The notes under the pieces are model-generated. The model searched no databases. It had not been told where the DNA came from and worked only from the letters and a program-made list of their open reading frames with translations. A stretch of 64,000 bases of DNA from contig NC_089461.1 of assembly GCF_029203305.1 (NCBI RefSeq), forward strand, positions 806,001-870,000, read 5' to 3'. The DNA comes from Yamadazyma tenuis. Its lineage: Eukaryota > Ascomycota > Pichiomycetes > Serinales > Debaryomycetaceae. Shown here piece by piece: positions 11,358 to 18,328 of this stretch. Each line of letters opens with the position of its first letter. Position 1 is the stretch's first letter. A program made the translations under genes and the position numbers.

Positions 11358-12293
11358 CTATAAACTCTTTTCTATCTCGAGCAACTGATTGAACACTGGA
11401 AGATACTTGTTCCAGACGGCCACGTCGATCTCCTGGGCTAATGGAGGTCTCCCGTACACAAGATCTCCAAATCCCAATTTATGCTTGAGCCCGTACTTCA
11501 ACCCCAAAATGTTCAACACAGCAGTCATTTCATTAACCGAAGTCACCAAGCCTTGCAACTTCAGGGACTCAGCAAGCTTCCCAGCCTCAAAGTCAGTATA
11601 GATCTTGACCATGGCCTTGGGGAAAATGTTGGACAAACCATCAATACAACCCTCAATTCCAACTGAGAGAGCAGGAACAAACACTTGACCTACACCCGCC
11701 AAAACCCTGAAATTACTAGCTTTTATCTCCAGACTTTGACCCAACAATGTATAAAGTGGGAAGTTGTAATGAGTCAACTTGCAGGCAACAATATTAGGAT
11801 GTTTGGCTAAAGTCAAGTATGAGTCGAAGGTAAGATCGATTCCGTTTTGCACTCCCGGATAATTGTAGATAATGAGAGGAAGGGTGCTCTGATCAGCTAT
11901 AGAAACAAACCAGTCGATTATTCCCTGTTGCTTTGTCAACGTAGTGCCAAAGTACCCAGGAACCAACAAAACAGCATAGTCAGCACCCAATTTGCGTACC
12001 TCATTAATGTCTCTCACAATCTCTTTAATGGACACGCCGACAATACCTGCCAACACCTTGAAATTCTTGTCAGGAACTCTTTTTCTCACTGCTTCTACAA
12101 TGGTGTATCGTTCTTCTCTTTCCAAGTGGACAGCCTCACCGTTGGAGCCTCCAACTAAAACTCCAGATACTCCTGAGTTGTGAATATAGTCCAAGTGCCG
12201 CATTTGGGTGTCGAGGTCCAAGGAATAATTCTTGTCATTTTTGAAAAATGTTGGGAGTGGGGTGTAAACGCCTCTGGGGGGAGGAGCAGTCAT
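11358..12293 (-). CDS. DHDPS-family 2-keto-3-deoxy sugar acid aldolase (LGA1/GaaC-like)
   Basis: A 311-residue class I aldolase of the DHDPS/N-acetylneuraminate lyase family, expected to split a 2-keto-3-deoxy-hexonate into pyruvate and an aldehyde. Visible residues are the substrate loop GGSNGEA (48-54), the catalytic Tyr of YNYPG (Tyr143), and the Schiff-base Lys of CKLTH (Lys172). The run YNYPGVQNGIDL and the C-terminal GLSNIFPK resemble fungal L-threo-3-deoxy-hexulosonate aldolase LGA1/GaaC of the D-galacturonate pathway. Known LRA4-type rhamnose aldolases of yeasts are, as far as I recall, a different family. The gene follows the dehydratase on the same strand (278-bp gap) with its own promoter. 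The substrate could also be 2-keto-3-deoxy-L-fuconate, which would release lactaldehyde. Confidence 0.85.
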   Translation of the reverse strand: MTAPPPRGVYTPLPTFFKNDKNYSLDLDTQMRHLDYIHNSGVSGVLVGGSNGEAVHLEREERYTIVEAVRKRVPDKNFKVLAGIVGVSIKEIVRDINEVRKLGADYAVLLVPGYFGTTLTKQQGIIDWFVSIADQSTLPLIIYNYPGVQNGIDLTFDSYLTLAKHPNIVACKLTHYNFPLYTLLGQSLEIKASNFRVLAGVGQVFVPALSVGIEGCIDGLSNIFPKAMVKIYTDFEAGKLAESLKLQGLVTSVNEMTAVLNILGLKYGLKHKLGFGDLVYGRPPLAQEIDVAVWNKYLPVFNQLLEIEKSL

Positions 12294-12326
12294 GATAGTG
12301 GAGTCAGATAGGATAGAAATTGGGAG

Positions 12327-12440
12327 TTTATAAGGGATTTACGTGGTAGTGGTGGAATCCCCGATTGGGAAGTGGGGGTCGATTTCCCCGGATTTTAGCC
12401 CAAGTGGGGGACATGTATTTGAAACCTCCCCATATGGGGG
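12327..12440 (-). promoter_or_regulatory. Aldolase promoter with three CCCCA/TGGGG inverted repeats
   Basis: On the minus strand a TATAAA (12332-12327) precedes the aldolase ATG by 34 nt. Just upstream are three near-palindromes: CCCCGATTGGG (12359-12369), CCCAAGTGGGGG (12399-12410) and CCCCATATGGGGG (12428-12440). Three such sites in 82 bp suggest an operator for a specific activator. The TTGGGG/CCCCAA half-site resembles the C2H2 factor Adr1's TTGGRG, but the factor is unknown. Confidence 0.55.
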
Positions 12441-12571
12441 TTCTGAGTGCCCCTCCATGTGGAAAGTCTCTCGGACCCCATGGCTGTTAGTGCTTTCATG
12501 TTGGATTCCCATCGTTCACACCCAGTTTTCCTACTTACAAAATCATTAGGCAAAGTTTATATTCATATTGT

Positions 12572-13939
12572 TTATCTAATAAGACCCTCCCCTCCCTTTG
12601 GAGCTCTCTTGATCTCTTCACCCACCTTCGAAGTCCAAAAGGTTCCGTTCGGATACAAAAACTTGTCGATGGCTCCAGGAACATATCCAATAGAATACCC
12701 AGGATCCAAAGGAGTCACATAGTGAGCATCCTTGATCACACATGGGTGTGCAAGATTCTCTCTGTAGCTTTCTGCTGCTTCGAGCATGGACTTGCGGCCA
12801 CTGATAGCAATATAGTCAATTGTACTCAAGTGCGAAGTAAGTTCGGTCAACCCCATGGCTCCATTATGAGGAACACATGGAACGTCAAACTTGAGGGCCA
12901 TCAACATCACCGCCAAGCACTCGTTCACTCCTCCCAATCTCACAGCATCTATCTGACACACATCTATGGATTCTGCTTGCAAAAGCTGTTTGAAAATGAC
13001 TCTATTTGCAGCCATCTCCCCTGTAGCCACTCCCACTCCGAATGGCTTCAACGCCTTTCTGATGGTGGCATGGCCAAGTATATCATCGGGGCTGGTGGGC
13101 TCTTCAATAAACACCGGCTTGAACTTCACCAACTGTTTCATCCACTCAATGGCCTCAGGCACCGACCACACCTGATTGGCGTCAAGCATGATTTGATACT
13201 CGTTGTCGTAGCCAATAATGTCTCTGACAGCCTCCAACCGCTCCTTGTCGGCCTCAAGATCACTGCCGACCTTGAACTTGAAGATTTTGAAACCAGCATC
13301 AATGGTCTCCTGCAACACCCTTTTCATCTTGTCTCCACTAAAAGCCAACCATCCGGCACTGGTGGTGTAAGCCGGGACCGCCACGTTGTCAAACGCCTCT
13401 TGGATCCGCGCTTCCTTGCCCACCTGGGTCTTTTTCAACATCTCTACTGCCTCTTCTGGGTTGATCACATCAAGAATATACCGGAAATCCACACACCTAA
13501 CTATTTCCTCGGGTGTCATGTCGGCCACGATCTTCCACACGGGCCGGTTTGTGGCCTTTCCCCACAAGTCCCAAATGGCATTGATGACAGCGGCCGTGGC
13601 CAAATGGGTGATACTCTTCTCGGGTCCAAGCCACCTGTACTGCGAGTCTGATACCATGTATCGCCATGTCACCCCCATATTTTCCACTAACGAGGCCAAG
13701 GTCTTGCCCACGACCCGCTCGGCAAACGGCTCGATGGCGGCGCACACGAGGTCCGAGCCTCGCCCGTTGCTAAAGGCCATTCCTTCTCCAATGACATCGG
13801 AGCTGGTTAAGAGCTGCAAATAGGGATGGGAGCCATTGGTACCCACATGCATGGCATCACTACCAATACCATCCAAGCTGGTAGGGAAACGTATATCATA
13901 CACTTTGAAGCCGGTGATCACAATTGAATCCAAGCTCAT
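12572..13939 (-). CDS. Enolase-superfamily sugar acid dehydratase (L-galactonate / L-fuconate dehydratase-like)
   Basis: A 455-residue mandelate racemase-subgroup enzyme, close in length and sequence to fungal L-galactonate dehydratase LGD1/GaaB and human ENOSF1 (L-fuconate dehydratase). It should remove water from an aldonate to give a 2-keto-3-deoxy acid. Visible elements are the N-terminal DIRFPTSLDGIGSDAMH, LGPEKSITHLATAAV, the KxK base (KFK in IFKFKVGS), metal ligands in MLDANQ, FIEEPTSPDD and ATGEMAANRV, the Asp of QIDAVRLGG, and the catalytic His of VPHNGAMGL. The C-terminal loop that I recall as EFVDHLHEHF in LGD1 and EYVDHLHEHF in ENOSF1 reads EAAESYRENL here, so specificity may differ. 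The gene diverges from the dehydrogenase gene over a 228-bp promoter. Family assignment is firm; the exact substrate is not. Confidence 0.88.
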   Translation of the reverse strand: MSLDSIVITGFKVYDIRFPTSLDGIGSDAMHVGTNGSHPYLQLLTSSDVIGEGMAFSNGRGSDLVCAAIEPFAERVVGKTLASLVENMGVTWRYMVSDSQYRWLGPEKSITHLATAAVINAIWDLWGKATNRPVWKIVADMTPEEIVRCVDFRYILDVINPEEAVEMLKKTQVGKEARIQEAFDNVAVPAYTTSAGWLAFSGDKMKRVLQETIDAGFKIFKFKVGSDLEADKERLEAVRDIIGYDNEYQIMLDANQVWSVPEAIEWMKQLVKFKPVFIEEPTSPDDILGHATIRKALKPFGVGVATGEMAANRVIFKQLLQAESIDVCQIDAVRLGGVNECLAVMLMALKFDVPCVPHNGAMGLTELTSHLSTIDYIAISGRKSMLEAAESYRENLAHPCVIKDAHYVTPLDPGYSIGYVPGAIDKFLYPNGTFWTSKVGEEIKRAPKGGEGLIR

Positions 13940-13976
13940 TTTTTACTTGAGGTGTCAAACTGAGAACTGGCGGTGG

Positions 13977-14072
13977 TTATATACCCCAGATTTGGGGAGC
14001 GCGCAGGAGATGGGGCGCGAACCCAAATGGGGCAATTCCCCCACCCCCATCACACCCCCCACCAAAAATGGG
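13977..14072. promoter_or_regulatory. Divergent dehydratase/dehydrogenase promoter with CCCCA/TGGGG sites
   Basis: The minus-strand TATATAA of the dehydratase (13983-13977) abuts the inverted repeat CCCCAGATTTGGGG (13984-13997). Further sites are TGGGG at 14011, CCCAAATGGGG (14022-14032), CCACCCCCA (14041-14049) and CCAAAAATGGG (14062-14072). They match the architecture of the aldolase promoter and would allow one regulator to drive both directions. Confidence 0.55.
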
Positions 14073-14167
14073 AGCTGTTTCCGTGTTCGTGGTCGGCCAC
14101 TTCAAAAGGGCGGTGTCCCCCATTTGCTCCGATCAAATCACAAATTTTTCATTCTTCTTCAGCAAAA

Positions 14168-15247
14168 ATGGTTTACCCCCAAACTTTCGAAGGCTACGCC
14201 GTCACCGACTCGGCCACTTGGAACAAAGTCGAAAAGATCGAATTCACTCCTAAGGCCTTTGGCCCAAAGGATATTGATATCAAAATCAGTGCCTGTGGTG
14301 TTTGTGGCAGTGATGTCCACAATGTCCGTGGGGGCTGGCACAAGCCCCACTTGCCGGTGGTGCCAGGCCACGAGATCATTGGTACAGTGGTGAGAATCGG
14401 TGACGATGCCACCACCAACCTCAAGGTTGGCCAAAGAGTGGGTGTTGGGGCCCAGGTCTGGTCATGTTTAAAATGTGAAACCTGCTTGGAGGAAAACGAA
14501 ACCTACTGTCCTGACTGGGTCGACACCTACAACGACTTCTATCCCGATGGGTCCAAGGCTTGGGGAGGTTACGCTTCGCACATCCGTGTTCACGAACACT
14601 TTGTGTTCCCAATTCCAGACGTATTGGACTCCAATGATGTAGCTCCTATGTTATGTGCGGGTATCACCGTGTACTCGCCATTGGTGAGAAACAACGCCGG
14701 CCCCGGTAAAAAAGTGGGAATCATTGGTATTGGTGGATTGGGCCATTTCGCAATCATGTTCGCCAAAGCGTTGGGTGCGGAAGTCTTCACCTTTTCCAGA
14801 ACCAACAGTAAGAAGGAAGATGCCCTTAAGTTGGGATCCGACCATTACATCGCTACCTACGAGGACAAGGATTGGTCCACCAAGTACGCCAGAAAGCTTG
14901 ATCTTATTGTGTCGTGTGGAAACTCTTCCAAGAACTTTGACTTGGATGGGTACCTCAAGTGTTTGAGAGTTCACGGAAAGTTGGTGAGTGTTGGATTGCC
15001 CGAGGAGCCATTTACCGTCAGTCCTGGTACTTTCATTAAGAACGGATCGTTGCTTGGTTCTTCACACTTGGGAAGTCGTCAAGAGATGTTGGATATGCTT
15101 AAGTTGGCAGCTGAGAAGGGTATCAAGTCGTGGCACGAGGACCTCAAGGTGGATGAAGAGGGTATCTCAGAGGCCTTGACCCGGTGTTACGAGAATGATG
15201 TCCGGTACCGGTTTGTGTTGACCGACTATGAAAAGAGTTTCAAGTAG
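14168..15247 (+). CDS. Adh6-like NADP-dependent zinc alcohol dehydrogenase
   Basis: A 359-residue medium-chain zinc dehydrogenase of the cinnamyl alcohol/Adh6-Adh7 group, which reduces aldehydes with NADPH. Catalytic zinc ligands are Cys46 (CGVCGSD) and His68-Glu69 (VPGHEI). A structural-zinc loop carries four cysteines (CLKCETCLEENETYC). The Rossmann glycine motif is GIGGLG, followed by the strand ending FSRTNSKK; the Ser-Arg after it favours NADPH. The frame is open further upstream, but the ATG at 14168 matches family length. It shares a divergent promoter with the sugar acid dehydratase. It could reduce a hexuronate at the pathway entry, or the aldolase product (L-glyceraldehyde or L-lactaldehyde) at the exit. 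No in-frame CTG codon was found. Confidence 0.88.
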   Translation: MVYPQTFEGYAVTDSATWNKVEKIEFTPKAFGPKDIDIKISACGVCGSDVHNVRGGWHKPHLPVVPGHEIIGTVVRIGDDATTNLKVGQRVGVGAQVWSCLKCETCLEENETYCPDWVDTYNDFYPDGSKAWGGYASHIRVHEHFVFPIPDVLDSNDVAPMLCAGITVYSPLVRNNAGPGKKVGIIGIGGLGHFAIMFAKALGAEVFTFSRTNSKKEDALKLGSDHYIATYEDKDWSTKYARKLDLIVSCGNSSKNFDLDGYLKCLRVHGKLVSVGLPEEPFTVSPGTFIKNGSLLGSSHLGSRQEMLDMLKLAAEKGIKSWHEDLKVDEEGISEALTRCYENDVRYRFVLTDYEKSFK

Positions 15248-15446
15248 GCATAAGCGATTCGAACTGCTCGAAGAGTAGGAGTGAAGATTTGTAGTCTTTA
15301 GACAATGCACAATGCTATCGATCTGGCCTGCCCTTTATAAGTGTACTATTTTGCTGAACTATTTTAGTTCTCACTCTTCTAGGTGCTCTACGCCAGGAAG
15401 TATTAGTCGTATATTCATAGGCTAAATGCACTATCTACGGACTATA

Positions 15447-16028
15447 TTAACACTCTACTAGCCCCACCACTCGCAAGTTGACGGGACTGCACTGGGTGTC
15501 AATCTGTTGGTCGTACAAATTGTAGAACTCTCCCGATGCACACTGGTAAAACACCCTCTGCGATCCCAATACCAAGTACCCGTCAGGGTCGGCTGCCCAG
15601 CCGTTGGCGTAGACTGCTCCAAACTGTGGAGTGGGACCATCAAACTGAAACTGTCTGTTTGAGACCATGGTTCCAATTCTGTTACTGGAGTCTCTAAGAA
15701 TACCTCCAGTCAAACTCATCAGTAAGGTCGAGTTGGTCTTACAAGAAACCATTTTAATATCAAAAGTAGCTTCGGCTGGAGCAGGGGAAACAAGCGAGAC
15801 TTCTTCTTCTTGGCTTCGAACCTGTCCCACGGTGTTCTGAATGGCATTGAAGTTGGAGTTCGCAAACTCACCTTCGTCCACTAACGACACAACAATACCA
15901 AAATCGAAGTCAAGGGTGGGGATTCCGGCACCTGCGTCCTCGGGCTTCAACAAGGTCCAGTCGTCTCCGTTCGCGGGGATGTAGATGGCGGCCACCATGG
16001 TGGCCAAAAGAACATTCATCAAATGCAT
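15447..16028 (-). CDS. PIR-family cell wall protein lacking PIR repeats
   Basis: A 193-residue predicted secreted wall protein. Its C-terminal domain has the exact PIR/Cis3 cysteine pattern C-66-C-16-C-12-C, with the conserved stretches [24 protein letters not shown] and GEFYNLYDQ. The N-terminus from the ATG at 16028 gives a short hydrophobic signal peptide ending near IPANG. A longer in-frame ORF upstream would bury that signal, so 16028 is preferred. The internal PIR repeats (Q-x-x-DGQ-x-Q type) that couple these proteins to beta-1,3-glucan are absent, and no Kex2 Lys-Arg site is seen before the domain. It may be held by disulfides. It lies next to but probably outside the sugar-acid cluster. 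Confidence 0.85.
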   Translation of the reverse strand: MHLMNVLLATMVAAIYIPANGDDWTLLKPEDAGAGIPTLDFDFGIVVSLVDEGEFANSNFNAIQNTVGQVRSQEEEVSLVSPAPAEATFDIKMVSCKTNSTLLMSLTGGILRDSSNRIGTMVSNRQFQFDGPTPQFGAVYANGWAADPDGYLVLGSQRVFYQCASGEFYNLYDQQIDTQCSPVNLRVVGLVEC

Positions 16029-16762
16029 TTTAAAATGGATGTTTGTGTAGTGGGAACAATTTCGCAGCCACAAACTGGCGCATTAAATAGTCGGGACTGG
16101 GACGGAGAATACCACTTTTATTTCTATTGTGAGAGCACTTGGGGTATAGAAACCATGTGTACATGCTTCATAGTGATCCTGATGGTCAACGGTCCTTTCT
16201 TGTGGGTATATAGGCCGGTTTTTCCCCCAAAAGCGCCATTTTTCAAACACAAATGGCCATTTCAAGCCTATGTGCACTCCCAGTGTGCTATTCTTGACTC
16301 TGACTCCCGCAAGCAAAGTGCACCCCTTGTGGTTTCCCAAATAGTCTATCATAGTGAACAATTCAAGATCATAATGAGAAATTCACTGTCATTTTCAGAG
16401 TTGGAGTCTCCACATAATTTTTACACTATAAGAACCACTGAGTCCCCCTCTATCCATCCCCAGGAGGGTGATGATGACATTAGACCAGAAAAAGAACCGA
16501 CATCGATTGAAACCAATGAAACCACTCTAAATATCTGAGTCCTCCTCGCGCTCCGCTACGAGCCCCGTTGGCGAAGCCTCCCAAAATCGTAGAATTACTC
16601 ATTTTCCTTATCGGGCGGGCGCGCCGTATAAAAAGGCAGCAATTTCCCCCCTAGCTGCCAATAGCAAAAATCAAACAAGTCGACTTACTTTGACTGACAT
16701 TTGATATTTAACGTCGATTAGAAAGCAAATCGACGTAGCAACCACCAGATAGACGAGACAGC
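16029..16762. other. Intergenic region between PIR and bZIP genes
   Basis: A 171-codon plus-strand frame (16023-16538) overlaps the PIR start and lacks recognisable protein features; I treat it as chance. A TATAAAAA (16627-16634) preceded by very G/C-rich sequence (16540-16625) looks like the bZIP gene promoter. A 17-codon ATG frame begins at 16763. Confidence 0.45.
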
Positions 16763-17303
16763 ATGGGACCAGTTAATACACCAGCAGTCAACATCGCACT
16801 TTACATCGTGGGATGAACTATTTCTAGACAAAACCTATGGTTTACTACCAGTCGAAGATGACTTATATTTATTTGAAACCACCGACTCGTCGTCGAGTCC
16901 GGACTTCTTGCCACGTGACGGTCTGGAGACCGGTGGCTCGTGCTCCGAAGGCACGGCGAACCAGAAGCTTAGGTGGGTGGATGAGTCTCAAGGCTTATTC
17001 GCAGCCGCCAAGGCCTCTGTGGCGCCGGCCGTGAGCGCTGGCGATGTCGACAGCGTGCGGAAGCGCATGCGCAAGAGAAAGCGAGGGCCGGTTGACGACG
17101 TGTCCGAGTCGTCGGAAGCCGACGTCAAGAGAGTGAAAAACACCATGGCTGCGAGACGATACCGGGAGCGGCAGCGGAAAGACGTTGAGATTCTCGATGC
17201 GCGGATCAAGCAGTTGGAGGAGGAGCTAGCGACGTCGAGGCTCGAGGTTGTGTGGTGGAAAATGGAGGCGGAGAAGTGGCGGAGCCAGGCAGAGAAGAAA
17301 TGA
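16763..17303 (+). CDS. bZIP transcription factor with broken or unusual start
   Basis: The C-terminal 60 residues are a bZIP: basic region KRVKNTMAARRYRERQRK followed by a heptad-like helix rich in Leu/Ile. Upstream in the same frame lies an acidic-aromatic stretch with SWDELFLDK and VEDDLYLFETT, typical of an activation domain. So coding clearly extends to about 16764, yet that frame has no ATG between the TAG at 16719 and a Met inside the basic linker (about 17065). The ATG at 16763 is one base out of frame and closes after 17 codons. A one-base difference in the GGG directly after that ATG would join the frames. GC content is visibly higher than in neighbours. Gcn4-like by its NT-x-AARR core, but not clearly Gcn4. 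Confidence 0.65.
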
Positions 17304-18328
17304 AGTAGGTAGTAAATAAACCAGTGCTAGAGATTGCGTAGAGGCTTGGGCGGAGAGTAGTATCAGGGTGTGGCAGTGGCCGTGGCCACGATGCCTGGTG
17401 CTTACAAATCGAAACAATGCGCTTCGGCGCAAACGCTTATATAAAGTTGAACTGACCCTGGGGTTGGCTGGTCCTTGTCCATCTGAACGATGTATGTAAC
17501 CTGCAAAAGCTGAATGTTGCATTGGATAATGCCGACTACGCCCGTCTGTAATCTAACGCCCCAGGCACAATCTTGGTCTCTTATAGTTGCATCTGACAAA
17601 TTATTTTCTCAGTCGGAGTAGAATATCTGCAATGAAAATCAACCCACACCGATCTTTAGACAGGACCATGCAAGATCAAGGGACGTATTTGGCAGATAAC
17701 AACGGGCGGATACGTATCTCCTTCCTGGTAGATCATGCCTCATCCATCACTTATCAACTCTCAACTTTTTGTTTAGACTTGCATTAGACTCCCTACCTTT
17801 GACTTTCACGGCCACCAAACGCATCTCTCACTCTCACCAACCGCATCTCTCACTTTTCACCTCGCAACATCCCCTCCCAATAAGGTTTATAATTAGCGAT
17901 CTCAGATCCAATTTGCGCACCATCCGAGCTCAAACATTCCATCACCACACCACGACCTTCCCATCCTCCACCACAACCCCTAACGCATAGCCCATCCTCC
18001 CGAGCCCATCGGCCCATTGTCACCAACTACAATGTCGGTACCAGCCAAACAAACCAACCCTACAACCTTCGGTGCGTCCCTGCCTATTTCGGCTGCTCAC
18101 ACTATTGTCTGTTCCCTGGCTTCGTCGCTATTGTCTAAAATTGCTATTTTGACTCAAATAAGAACTTTTTAAATCCAGATTCGCTCACCCAGACTTGCTC
18201 CTCCCAGCATTAATCTGTTACTCTTCCATTTTCTTGTATATGTTCTCTTAGCTGGGAAATCCACACACTTTCGCCTCCCCCTCGGCTATTTAAGGCCCCG
18301 GCTTCCCAAGTTTTTTTCCACATCTCCA
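17304..18328. other. 1-kb intergenic region upstream of P450
   Basis: A 46-codon ATG frame (18032-18172) follows a pyrimidine-rich stretch that looks like a yeast 5' leader, but the product is not recognised. CCTCGG, the core bound by fungal fatty-acid regulators (FarA/Ctf1), is at 18280-18285, about 44 nt before the P450 start. Confidence 0.4.

Noticed and set aside
9529..15247. Assignment as the known yeast L-rhamnose (RHA1-LRA) cluster
   Set aside because: No rhamnose dehydrogenase or lactonase is present, and the dehydratase is closer to L-galactonate/L-fuconate dehydratases.
16023..16538. 171-codon plus-strand frame opposite the PIR start
   Set aside because: It overlaps the PIR gene and its promoter, lacks domain-like sequence, and the PIR protein on the other strand is clear.
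18032..18172. 46-codon ATG frame as a gene or first exon
   Set aside because: No recognisable protein, and the only donor-like sequence (GTGCGT) is not a standard yeast donor; kept only as a note in the intergenic entry.
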